The notes: generated by a model from the letters alone, not told the origin. A stretch of DNA of 6,443 bases from Planctomycetota bacterium (GCA_018970845.1 JAGWVO010000207.1:1-6443), one strand, 5' to 3'. Numbered from the stretch's first letter, positions 1 to 6,024 are shown. Program-made: numbers and translations.

Positions 1-319
1 CGACAAACTCGAAGCGGTGATGAAGCGGTACAAGAAAAGCCAACTCCTCGTGTGGGCCCAGGAGGAATCCCAGAACATGGGCGCTTGGTCGTTTATCGAC
101 CCCAGGCTTCGGGCGCTTGGCCTTGAACCCCAATATGTCGGCCGTGATGCGAGCGCCAGCCCGGCGACGGGCTTGAAAAAAATCCATGAAAGGGAGCAGA
201 AGGAATTGGTGGAAAAGGCTCTTCGCGGAGCCGGAACCCATCTGGTGGGCGCCCGGGCGAGGGGATCCCAGGCTGAAGCGTCAGCTAATTCCAAGGAGAA
301 GGTGTCAGCGAGGGCCTGA
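1..319 (+). CDS. sucA: 2-oxoglutarate dehydrogenase E1 component, C-terminal end (partial)
   Basis: This is the last 105 codons of the thiamine-diphosphate E1 subunit, which decarboxylates 2-oxoglutarate and passes the succinyl group to the lipoyl arm of SucB in the cytoplasmic TCA-cycle complex. The gene begins outside the window; the reading frame is open from base 2 to the TGA at 317-319. The visible part matches the end of SucA: a WAQEE segment followed by NMGAW, then a YVGRDASASPATG stretch and the final helix HEREQKELVEKAL. Escherichia coli SucA has WCQEE, NQGAW and YAGRPASASPAVG in the same order and ends a few residues after that helix. Here about 25 further residues follow, rich in Ala, Ser, Lys and Arg, which look like a flexible tail. 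sucB follows after 107 bp. The family call is firm; the role of the tail is unknown. Confidence 0.95.
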   Translation, partial: DKLEAVMKRYKKSQLLVWAQEESQNMGAWSFIDPRLRALGLEPQYVGRDASASPATGLKKIHEREQKELVEKALRGAGTHLVGARARGSQAEASANSKEKVSARA

Positions 320-323
320 CACC
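301..323 (+). other. Perfect 8-bp hairpin across the sucA stop codon
   Basis: GGTGTCAG (301-308) and CTGACACC (316-323) are perfect reverse complements with a 7-nt loop, and the sucA TGA stop (317-319) sits inside the 3' arm. No run of T follows, so it is not a classical intrinsic terminator. It could be an intercistronic mRNA structure that affects processing, stability or translation between sucA and sucB; that role is inference. The repeat itself is read directly. Confidence 0.45.
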
Positions 324-382
324 GCGGGAAATCGGGATATTACCGGCTTGGCCTATCGAGAAAGGGGGATGGGGAAAGCGAT

Positions 383-407
383 CGTCGGAACAGATCCATT
401 TCCGATG
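383..407 (+). other. Possible hairpin in the sucB leader
   Basis: TCGGAA (385-390) pairs with TTCCGA (400-405) across a 9-nt loop. One G-U and one C-G pair extend the stem to 8 bp (383-390 with 400-407). It lies 19 nt before the sucB ATG, in a leader with no clear Shine-Dalgarno sequence. It may be a translational control structure or chance pairing; evidence is weak. The rest of the 320-426 gap shows no other recognisable signal. Confidence 0.25.
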
Positions 408-426
408 GCGCCTTCCTCGAATCAGC

Positions 427-1605
427 ATGAGCGTTGAAATCAAGGTTCCATCAGTCGGGGAGTCAGTCAGCGAGGGCGTGCTTTCCAGGTGGATTCGCAA
501 GGCCGGCCAGGGGGTCAAGGCTGGAGATCCTGTCTTTGAGCTGGAAACGGACAAGGCGTCCCAGGAAATCGCCAGTCCCGCCGAGGGAACACTTGAGGTG
601 ATCGTCCAAGAAGGCCAAAAGGTAATGGTCGGCCAAGTTGTCGGGAAAATCCTTCCGGGGAAAGTTACCAGTTCCGCCGCTCCAGTCGCCGCGCCCGCTG
701 CTCCGGCGCCAGCACCGGTTGCAAAGGCTTCCGTGCAGGCAGCCTCTCCCTCGGCCCGCCAAATGGCTGATGAACACGGTTTGGATACTACCAAGATTCC
801 TGGCACGGGTCGGGATGGACGGGTGATCAAGGAGGATGTCCAAGCGGCCATTGGCTCAACGAAGGCGGCTCCCGCCGCGGCGGAGACAGCCAAGGTTTCG
901 CCAACCCGTTCGGAAACCCGGACAAGGATGTCGACCCTTCGGCAGCGGATCGCCGAAAGACTGTTGTCAGCCCAGCAGAATGCCGCCATCCTCACGACAT
1001 TCAACGAAGCCGACATGTCCGCGGTGATGGCGCTGAGAGCCAAATACAAGGACCCGTTCCAAAAGAAGCACGGGGTGGGCCTTGGCTTCATGGGTTTCTT
1101 CGTCAAGGCTGTTGCCGAGGCAGCCCGGGCTTTTCCCGCCGTCAACGCGAGGATTGAGGGCTCGGATGTCGTCACGCCCAACTACCTCGATGTTGGGGTT
1201 GCCGTCAGCACCGAAAAGGGGCTCATGGTCCCCGTGCTCCGTGATGCGGACAAGATGACATTCGCGCAGATCGAAAAGGGAATTGTCGAACTGGCGGCCA
1301 AGGCCAGGGATGGCAAGATTTCGGTTGCTGACTTGCAGGGTGGAACTTTCACGATCACGAACGGGGGCGTTTTCGGTTCGTTGCTATCGACGCCGATCCT
1401 GAATCCGCCCCAGAGCGGCATCCTTGGAATGCATACCATCCAGAAGCGCCCGGTGGTGGTTGACGACCAGATCGCCATCCGTCCGATGATGTATCTGGCC
1501 TTGTCCTACGATCACAGGCTCATCGACGGCCGCGAGGCGGTGGGCTTCCTTGTCCGTGTCAAGGAATGCATTGAGAATCCCGAGCGATTGATGCTCGAGG
1601 TGTAA
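427..1605 (+). CDS. sucB: Dihydrolipoyllysine-residue succinyltransferase, E2 of the 2-oxoglutarate dehydrogenase complex
   Basis: This is the 392-residue core subunit of the 2-oxoglutarate dehydrogenase complex. It receives the succinyl group from SucA on a lipoyl arm and transfers it to CoA. Three regions are visible. An N-terminal lipoyl domain (about 1-77) carries the target lysine K43 in ETDKAS. An Ala/Pro-rich linker (about 82-106) is followed by a peripheral-subunit-binding domain (about 107-142, with SARQMADEHGLD and GTGRDGRV) that docks E1 or E3. After a second Ala/Pro linker comes the acyltransferase domain (about 166-392), ending in the catalytic HRLIDG motif with H363 and D367. 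The length is close to the E. coli protein (about 405). The ATG at 427 gives the typical E2 N-terminus MSVEIKVPSVGESVSEG, although no good ribosome binding site precedes it. Its place between sucA and lpdA separates it from pyruvate or branched-chain E2 paralogues. Confidence 0.96.
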   Translation: MSVEIKVPSVGESVSEGVLSRWIRKAGQGVKAGDPVFELETDKASQEIASPAEGTLEVIVQEGQKVMVGQVVGKILPGKVTSSAAPVAAPAAPAPAPVAKASVQAASPSARQMADEHGLDTTKIPGTGRDGRVIKEDVQAAIGSTKAAPAAAETAKVSPTRSETRTRMSTLRQRIAERLLSAQQNAAILTTFNEADMSAVMALRAKYKDPFQKKHGVGLGFMGFFVKAVAEAARAFPAVNARIEGSDVVTPNYLDVGVAVSTEKGLMVPVLRDADKMTFAQIEKGIVELAAKARDGKISVADLQGGTFTITNGGVFGSLLSTPILNPPQSGILGMHTIQKRPVVVDDQIAIRPMMYLALSYDHRLIDGREAVGFLVRVKECIENPERLMLEV

Positions 1606-1634
1606 GCTGCTTGGCGATCATCCCTCCCGCAAAC

Positions 1635-1640
1635 TTGGAG
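1635..1640 (+). promoter_or_regulatory. Ribosome binding site of lpdA that may decide its start
   Basis: TTGGAG, with a GGAG core at 1637-1640, lies only 1 nt before the ATG at 1642 but 7 nt before the in-frame GTG at 1648. That spacing favours GTG 1648 as the true lpdA start, giving an N-terminus MASFDLVVIGGGPGG, the usual length for this family. It is one of the few clear Shine-Dalgarno matches in the window. Confidence 0.5.
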
Positions 1641-1641
1641 T

Positions 1642-3048
1642 ATGCGCGTGGCTTCATTCGACCTGGTGGTGATTGGTGGCGGCCCGGGCGGCTATGTGGC
1701 GGCCATTCGGGCCGCCCAGCTTGGGATGTCGGTCGCCTGTGTCGAGAAGAGGGCGACATTGGGAGGCACTTGCCTCAATGTGGGATGTATTCCGAGCAAG
1801 GCACTTCTTGATTCCAGCGAACTTTTCAGCGTGATTTCCCATCAGGCCGCGAGGCATGGAATCAAGGTGGCGGCGCCCCAGCTCGACCTTGCCGGCATGC
1901 TGGGTCGAAAGGATTCCGTCGTCAAGGAATTGACCCAAGGGGTTGCTTTCCTTCTCAAGAAAAACAAGGTCGAGGTTTTCCACGGGACTGGAAGGATCGC
2001 CTCATCCGGTTCTGTGAATGTCGAACTTGCCGCGGGCGGGACCGCGTCGCTTGCCTGCAAGCGGATTCTCCTGGCCACCGGAAGCGAACCGGTGAACCTG
2101 CCATTCCTTCCCTTTGATGGCAAGAACATCGTCAGCAGCACCGAGGCCTTGTCATTTGAGAAAGTGCCCGAGCATCTGGTCCTTGTTGGCGCCGGGTATA
2201 TCGGGTTGGAATTGGGCTCGGTTTGGAAGCGGTTGGGCGCCAAGGTGACGGTTGTTGAATACCTACCCAGGATTCTCGCGATCGCGGACGGGGAAATGGC
2301 GGGCCTGCTCCAGAAATCGCTTGAAAAGCAGGGAATGTCGTTCCAGTTGGGAACCAAGGTCACGGGACACTCCATGGACAAGGGCGGCCTGAGCCTGAAA
2401 TGCGAGGCGGATGGCAAGCCCTTGGCCATCAAGGCTGACAAGGTTCTTGTTTGCGTGGGGCGGAAACCTTACACGAAAGGACTTGGCCTGGAAGACCTGG
2501 GGATTCAGCCTGACGCAAAAACCGGTCAGATTCCGGTTGATCCGAACTTCCAAACCAAGGTCGCGGGAGTGTACGCGATCGGAGACCTTGTCGCGGGACC
2601 GATGTTGGCCCACAAGGCCGAGGACGAGGGCGTGGCGTTTGCCGAAAGGCTCGCTGGACAAAAACCGCACTTGGACCACGGCACGATTCCCAGCGTGATT
2701 TACACCTGGCCTGAACTTGCCAGCGTCGGTCGCAACGAGGAGGAATTGAAAGCCGCCGGCGTGGAGTACAAGGTTGGGAAATATCCCTTCAAGCCCAATG
2801 CCAGGGCTAAGTGCATGGGAGAGGATGAGGGGGTTGCCAAGGTTTTGGCCGATGCCGTCACCGACCGGGTCCTTGGAGTCCATATCCTTGGGCCGCGGGC
2901 ATCGGATCTCATTGCCGAGGCTGTGACCATCATGGAATTCCGCGGTTCCAGCGAAGACATCGCCAGGATCTGCCATGGCCATCCCACCCTGTCGGAAGCA
3001 TTGAAGGAAGCCGCGCTGGCAGTCCACAAAAGGGCCATTCACGCCTAG
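1642..3048 (+). CDS. lpdA: Dihydrolipoyl dehydrogenase (E3)
   Basis: This is a 468-residue FAD-dependent pyridine nucleotide-disulfide oxidoreductase that reoxidises the dihydrolipoyl arm of E2 and reduces NAD+. Reading along the protein: the FAD dinucleotide fold GGGPGG at 12-17; the redox-active disulfide C44/C49 in GGTCLNVGCIPSK; the NAD-binding fold GAGYIG at 183-188; the second FAD contact GD at 314-315 followed by AHKAEDEG; and the C-terminal dimer-interface active site HPTLSE with H447 and E452. All catalytic residues are present and the length is normal (E. coli Lpd is 474). It follows sucB by 36 bp, so it is the dedicated E3 of this complex and may also serve other lipoyl enzymes. 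The start is ambiguous: ATG 1642, or GTG 1648 with a better placed ribosome binding site (466 residues). A possible terminator follows the stop. Confidence 0.97.
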   Translation: MRVASFDLVVIGGGPGGYVAAIRAAQLGMSVACVEKRATLGGTCLNVGCIPSKALLDSSELFSVISHQAARHGIKVAAPQLDLAGMLGRKDSVVKELTQGVAFLLKKNKVEVFHGTGRIASSGSVNVELAAGGTASLACKRILLATGSEPVNLPFLPFDGKNIVSSTEALSFEKVPEHLVLVGAGYIGLELGSVWKRLGAKVTVVEYLPRILAIADGEMAGLLQKSLEKQGMSFQLGTKVTGHSMDKGGLSLKCEADGKPLAIKADKVLVCVGRKPYTKGLGLEDLGIQPDAKTGQIPVDPNFQTKVAGVYAIGDLVAGPMLAHKAEDEGVAFAERLAGQKPHLDHGTIPSVIYTWPELASVGRNEEELKAAGVEYKVGKYPFKPNARAKCMGEDEGVAKVLADAVTDRVLGVHILGPRASDLIAEAVTIMEFRGSSEDIARICHGHPTLSEALKEAALAVHKRAIHA

Positions 3049-3087
3049 CGCGGACGGAAAATCCGTCGCGGCCGGAACCTTCTTTTT
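3049..3087 (+). terminator. Possible weak rho-independent terminator after lpdA
   Basis: Directly after the lpdA stop, GACGGA (3053-3058) pairs with TCCGTC (3062-3067) around an AAA loop. The outer GCG at both ends (3049-3051 and 3068-3070) extends the stem to 9 bp with one bulged G. A T-rich run (TTCTTTTT, 3080-3087) follows about 9 nt later, further away than in a classical terminator, so efficiency is doubtful. It would close the sucA-sucB-lpdA unit and put the next gene under its own promoter. No promoter is convincing in the remaining bases up to 3157. Confidence 0.35.
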
Positions 3088-3157
3088 CAATTTCGCCTTG
3101 AAAGGCTCAACTTTCGGCGTGCGGGCCCGGGGGTATCGAGATGATGATGAGTGTGTC

Positions 3158-3868
3158 ATGTCGACCACACTCGTCATTCCCCTGATTATGATTTGGGCGC
3201 AGCCATCGCCTGCTCCCGCCGCGGCTTTTCCGGCTTTGGCCAAGGAATATCCTGTTTCAACATCAAGGGATATGCAACAAACCTTGGCGGCGAGGAAGGC
3301 GTTGGTTGAATCGCCAGAATTCAGCCAATTGAACCTTGTCGTTCGGTGCCGTTCCGGGGTTCTGACAGTCATGGGGCCCGTTTCAGAAAAAACCTTGATT
3401 CCCCGCGTTGTTGCCATGCTGACGAAAATCCGGGGAATCGAAAGGGTCCAAAACGAGTTATATGTGGGCCCCCTGGGTGTTCGGCCCCCCGCGCTGGTAT
3501 CCCTTGATCCAATACAGGGGCCAATTCAGGTGGAAACCAGGCGAAATGCAGATGAGCAACCTCTTTCCGAGGAAGCTGTTCGCGGGGCGGCGTTGACTTC
3601 AGGCATCAGCGTGTTGCCAACGGGAGAGAGTCTTTCAAAACCCTCGGCGTTCAAAACCAGCGCTGCCCAAACGCGTTCCTTTCCGGAACCCGGCTTGGTC
3701 ATTGCTGAATTGATCAGCAAGGAACCCAGATTTGCCGGCGTGAAGTACAGCCTCAATCAGGGCGTGGTTCACCTTGAGGGATCCAGCGGCCCAGACCTTG
3801 CGATGGAATTTGCCAAAAGGCTTGCCAAAGTACCGGGAGTCGTCGGGGTTCGAATCGTTCAGGATTGA
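3158..3868 (+). CDS. Probable exported protein with two BON-like domains
   Basis: This is a 236-residue protein of unknown specific role. It begins with a hydrophobic stretch, MSTTLVIPLIMIW, then a Pro/Ala segment ending in AAA, which resembles a signal peptide, although the n-region has no Lys or Arg. Residues about 45-103 look like a BON domain: a helix, a strand pair with SGVLTVMGPVSE, a second helix, then GIERVQNEL. The last 60 residues (about 177-236) repeat the pattern with QGVVHLEGS and a final PGVVGVRI strand. A Pro/Ser/Thr-containing linker of about 75 residues separates them. BON domains are known in periplasmic or envelope proteins such as OsmY and in secretin-associated proteins, where they bind lipid or other envelope parts. 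The frame is open upstream to a TTG at 3098, but those extra residues are charged and unlike a signal peptide, so ATG 3158 is preferred. The BON assignment is by pattern; function is not assigned. Confidence 0.75.
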   Translation: MSTTLVIPLIMIWAQPSPAPAAAFPALAKEYPVSTSRDMQQTLAARKALVESPEFSQLNLVVRCRSGVLTVMGPVSEKTLIPRVVAMLTKIRGIERVQNELYVGPLGVRPPALVSLDPIQGPIQVETRRNADEQPLSEEAVRGAALTSGISVLPTGESLSKPSAFKTSAAQTRSFPEPGLVIAELISKEPRFAGVKYSLNQGVVHLEGSSGPDLAMEFAKRLAKVPGVVGVRIVQD

Positions 3869-3894
3869 TCAACCCGACTTGCCTTTTGGTAACC

Positions 3895-3916
3895 TGACTC
3901 ATGCGTCCGTGAGTCA
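3895..3916 (+). promoter_or_regulatory. Hairpin just before the metallophosphoesterase start
   Basis: TGACTCA (3895-3901) and TGAGTCA (3910-3916) form a perfect 7-bp inverted repeat. A T-G wobble and a G-C pair continue inward to a 9-bp stem with a CGTC tetraloop. It ends 8 nt before the ATG at 3925 and 2 nt before the alternative GTG at 3919. No T-run follows, so it is not an obvious terminator. The 3' arm contains GTGAG (3909-3913), the only faint Shine-Dalgarno-like sequence here, so folding could limit translation; as DNA it could be an operator. Both roles are inference. Confidence 0.4.
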
Positions 3917-3924
3917 CGGTGTCC

Positions 3925-5064
3925 ATGAACCTCGCAATTTCCATCCTTTTCGCCATGATCCTGTTTCCCGGTCATGCCACGGTGACCGTCGCCTGTCATA
4001 ATTGGTGGTACGGAAGGCTTGTCGGCCGCAGGATGACTGATGTCGTCCAACTGGTTCATCTATTCTGGCTTTTCGCGCTGGCCTCCTACTTGTGTCCGTG
4101 GTTGTGGCCCGTTCTTCCCATGGGTGAAACCGTTGGCCCCATCCAGGTCGGGTTGGCCTGCATCGGCTGGGTTCTGCTTGCGGCGGCGACAATTTCGCGT
4201 CGGTTCCACCAACGCCCACACGAAGTATCTGATTATGCCAGAACAAGGATCAGTCCGGTCTTGAAGCCGGGCCGCCTGGATCATGGAGGCGGATGGCGCG
4301 GAAGGGTGGCCAAGTGGCCTGGAAATGAGGTGCTTTTCCCATGCCTGGCCAGCTCGGTTGTTCGACTGCCGGATTTACCACCCTCTTGGGAAGGTTTGAA
4401 GGTGCTCCACATCTCGGACCTTCACTTTCGGGGAACCCCGACCAGGGAGTGGTTCCGGGCGGTCATTTTTGAATGTTCGCGCCTGAATCCTGACCTTGTC
4501 TTGCTCACGGGCGACACCGTGGACGGATTGGCATACCACCAGTGGGTGGGTGGAACATTGGGTCGATTCCCGGAGAAAACGGTTCGCGTTGGAATTCTTG
4601 GCAATCATGACATGTGGTACAAGCCGGACATGCTTGAAAAAGCCCTAAGAAGGCATCGGTACCACATGGTCGGCGGTCGCGAGAAAATCATCCGCATCAA
4701 GGGTGTTGACACCCGATTCATCGGGAACGAAAGACCTTGGCGCGGCATGCTTCCCTCCGGTACCGAACAAGGATCAGCGGATTTCACAATCGCCTTGTGT
4801 CATTCACCCGATCAGGCGGCATGGGCGGCGGAAGCCGGGGCCAAACTCATTTTTGCGGGCCATGTGCATGGTGGGCAAATCCGCCTTCCGGTGATCGGTC
4901 CTGTCATCATGCCAAGCCGACACGGCAGGCGATTCGACCATGGATGGTTTCGGGTGGGCGAATCGCTTTTGCATGTCACTTGCGGCCTGGGCTCGTCACA
5001 GCCCTTGCGCTGGGGATGTCCCCCTGAAGCGGCCTTGATTACCCTTAAGGCGTATAAAAATTAG
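3925..5064 (+). CDS. Membrane-anchored calcineurin-like metallophosphoesterase (YaeI/LpxG type)
   Basis: This 379-residue protein has an N-terminal membrane part and a C-terminal two-metal phosphoesterase domain. Hydrophobic segments lie near residues 2-22, 40-64 and 69-92. Arg-rich stretches after the first and third suggest that the catalytic domain faces the cytoplasm. The metallophosphoesterase signature is complete: DLH (D165, H167), GDTVD (D197), GNHD (N227, H228), a lone H293 in HSPD, and GHVHGGQ (H313, H315). This arrangement matches the YaeI-like family. Within it, chlamydial LpxG hydrolyses UDP-2,3-diacylglucosamine in lipid A synthesis, while other members are less specific phosphodiesterases. 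An LpxG role here is possible but unproven, because no other lpx gene is in view. GTG at 3919 is an alternative start adding two residues. The cupin gene follows after 12 bp, so the two are probably co-transcribed. Confidence 0.88.
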   Translation: MNLAISILFAMILFPGHATVTVACHNWWYGRLVGRRMTDVVQLVHLFWLFALASYLCPWLWPVLPMGETVGPIQVGLACIGWVLLAAATISRRFHQRPHEVSDYARTRISPVLKPGRLDHGGGWRGRVAKWPGNEVLFPCLASSVVRLPDLPPSWEGLKVLHISDLHFRGTPTREWFRAVIFECSRLNPDLVLLTGDTVDGLAYHQWVGGTLGRFPEKTVRVGILGNHDMWYKPDMLEKALRRHRYHMVGGREKIIRIKGVDTRFIGNERPWRGMLPSGTEQGSADFTIALCHSPDQAAWAAEAGAKLIFAGHVHGGQIRLPVIGPVIMPSRHGRRFDHGWFRVGESLLHVTCGLGSSQPLRWGCPPEAALITLKAYKN

Positions 5065-5065
5065 C

Positions 5066-5071
5066 GGTGAT
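5066..5071 (+). promoter_or_regulatory. Ribosome binding site of the cupin gene
   Basis: GGTGAT matches part of the anti-Shine-Dalgarno complement and lies 5 nt before the ATG at 5077. It begins 2 nt after the upstream stop codon. It favours ATG 5077 over the in-frame TTG at 5071, which overlaps it. Confidence 0.5.
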
Positions 5072-5076
5072 TGAGA

Positions 5077-5574
5077 ATGGCGACAGCGGAAGAGGTCATC
5101 GAGGCGTTGGGTTTGGCGCCGTTGCCGCGTGAGGGAGGCTGGTACCGGGAAACTTGGCGAGGCGGGGATAATCGGTTCGTTGAGCCAACGGCTTTTCCGC
5201 CCAGATCGGCCGGCACGGCGATTTATTATCTCCTGAAAGCCGGCGAGCATTCCAGGTTGCATCGGCTTGCCAGCACTGAAATATACTTTCACCATGCCGG
5301 ATCGCCCCTAGGCATGTTGATTCTTGATGACCGTTCCTATCCTTCTGGACGGCAAGTCACCTTGGGACCTGATTGTGGCAGAGGCCAACTTCCCCAACTT
5401 GTCGTTCCCGCTGGCGCGGTTCATGGGAGTCGGCCCTTGGGGGCAGCCGGTTGGACGCTGGTCTCAACAGTCATGGTTCCCGGATTTGACACCTCAGACT
5501 ATTCCGAACCGGAAATCAATGCGCTGATCCTCCGCTATCCGAACTACAAACTCGAAATCGAAGAATTGGCATGA
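5077..5574 (+). CDS. Cupin protein of the DUF985/Cupin_5 family
   Basis: This is a 165-residue single-domain protein resembling the RmlC-like cupins of the DUF985 (Cupin_5) family, whose biochemical role is mostly unknown. The family hallmarks appear in order: an N-terminal LGLAPLPREGGWYRETW segment; AIYYLLKAGEHSRLHRL leading to TEIYFHHAGSPL (cupin motif 1, with H62, E68 and H72/H73 as candidate metal or ligand contacts); GQLPQLVVPAGAVHGSRPLG (cupin motif 2, with H116); and WTLVSTVMVPGFDTSDY near the end. The length is typical for the family. Position 116 is a histidine, where I recall other members often having a bulky or uncharged residue; if so, this copy may keep a fuller metal site. It lies 12 bp after the phosphoesterase gene, suggesting co-transcription, but no functional link is evident. 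No enzymatic activity is claimed. Confidence 0.88.
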   Translation: MATAEEVIEALGLAPLPREGGWYRETWRGGDNRFVEPTAFPPRSAGTAIYYLLKAGEHSRLHRLASTEIYFHHAGSPLGMLILDDRSYPSGRQVTLGPDCGRGQLPQLVVPAGAVHGSRPLGAAGWTLVSTVMVPGFDTSDYSEPEINALILRYPNYKLEIEELA

Positions 5575-5593
5575 GGAGTTCCCAGGCAGAGGG

Positions 5594-5624
5594 TTGCGAT
5601 TATTGATGGCACATGGTTGATAAT
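5594..5624 (+). promoter_or_regulatory. Candidate sigma-70-type promoter upstream of clpS
   Basis: The 5575-5678 gap is clearly richer in A and T than its surroundings. TTGCGA (5594-5599) and GATAAT (5619-5624) resemble -35 and -10 boxes with four and five matches to consensus, but the 19-bp spacer is longer than the preferred 17. A second, weaker pair is TTGATA (5617-5622) and TATCTT (5641-5646) with an 18-bp spacer. Either would give clpS its own transcription start. This is pattern matching only. Confidence 0.3.
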
Positions 5625-5633
5625 GATTGATAT

Positions 5634-5658
5634 GTGAAAATATCTTGAAACCTTTCAC
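5634..5658 (+). promoter_or_regulatory. Inverted repeat upstream of clpS
   Basis: GTGAAA (5634-5639) and TTTCAC (5653-5658) are reverse complements separated by 13 bp, with centres about two helical turns apart. They lie downstream of the candidate promoter and 20 bp before the clpS ATG. The spacing would suit a dimeric repressor, or the bases could form a weak hairpin in the leader RNA. A 6-bp match can occur by chance. Confidence 0.2.
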
Positions 5659-5678
5659 GCCATCTGTAGACCAGCAAC

Positions 5679-6008
5679 ATGGTTCAAACCTTCTTCAGTC
5701 AACCTCCATTTCATGCCAGTGCCTCGCCCGAGACTGAGGTTGTGGGAGCAACCCGTTTGCTTCCGCCTTACAAACTGCTACTTCTGAATGATGACTATCA
5801 TGGCATGGATTTCGTCATCGAAACCCTTGTCAAGGTGATGAGATGGCCGGCAAGCAAGGCAACCGAGGTCATGCTGGCCGCTCATCAGGAAGGCCAAGCT
5901 TTGCTGATGATAGGCCCGCTTGAAATCGTTGAATTAAAGCATGAGCAGATCAGGTCCGTGAGCGAAGGGAAAAAGGGACCGCTCAATTGTGTGATTGAGA
6001 AGGCCTAG
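5679..6008 (+). CDS. clpS: ATP-dependent Clp protease adaptor ClpS
   Basis: This 109-residue protein is the N-end-rule adaptor that binds proteins with destabilising N-terminal residues and hands them to ClpA or ClpC for degradation by ClpP in the cytoplasm. A flexible N-terminal extension (about 1-28) precedes the folded core. The core holds PPYKLLLLNDDYHGMDFV, matching the family signature. By alignment with E. coli ClpS, the substrate-pocket residues correspond as N34 to N37, D35 to D38, M40 to M43, M62 to M65 and H66 to H69, so N-degron recognition should be intact. The segment after AAHQEGQA reads LLMIGPLEIVELKHEQI instead of the GxYTxEVAExK pattern of proteobacterial ClpS, so the ClpA/ClpC-facing half is divergent. 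The ATG at 5679 has no clear ribosome binding site. No clp protease gene is in view; an isomerase gene follows after 16 bp. Confidence 0.93.
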   Translation: MVQTFFSQPPFHASASPETEVVGATRLLPPYKLLLLNDDYHGMDFVIETLVKVMRWPASKATEVMLAAHQEGQALLMIGPLEIVELKHEQIRSVSEGKKGPLNCVIEKA

Positions 6009-6024
6009 GGTGACGGGGGAAAAA

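Noticed and set aside
186..437. A + strand open frame overlapping the sucA end and the sucB start
   Set aside because: It is out of frame with SucA, whose match to the family continues to 319, and its product has no recognisable features.
304..477. Direct 12-bp repeat GTCAGCGAGGGC at 304-315 and 466-477
   Set aside because: About one such chance 12-bp match is expected in a window of this size, and both copies lie in ordinary coding sequence.
285..1181. A 298-codon open frame on the minus strand over sucB
   Set aside because: It mirrors the Ala/Pro-rich coding of sucB and has no recognisable domain; sucB is certain on the + strand.
3083..3105. TTTCAA/TTGAAA inverted repeat after lpdA as a second terminator
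   Set aside because: The stem is AT-rich with two wobble pairs and has no T-run after it; it is too weak to call.
3141..3185. Short 14-codon frame ATGATGATG... overlapping the BON gene start in another frame
   Set aside because: It has no ribosome binding site and no attenuator-like codon run; it is most likely chance.
2263..3417. A 384-codon open frame on the minus strand across the lpdA 3' end and the BON gene
   Set aside because: It is antisense to a strongly conserved lpdA, its translation resembles no family I know, and long antisense frames are expected from the codon bias of GC-rich genes.
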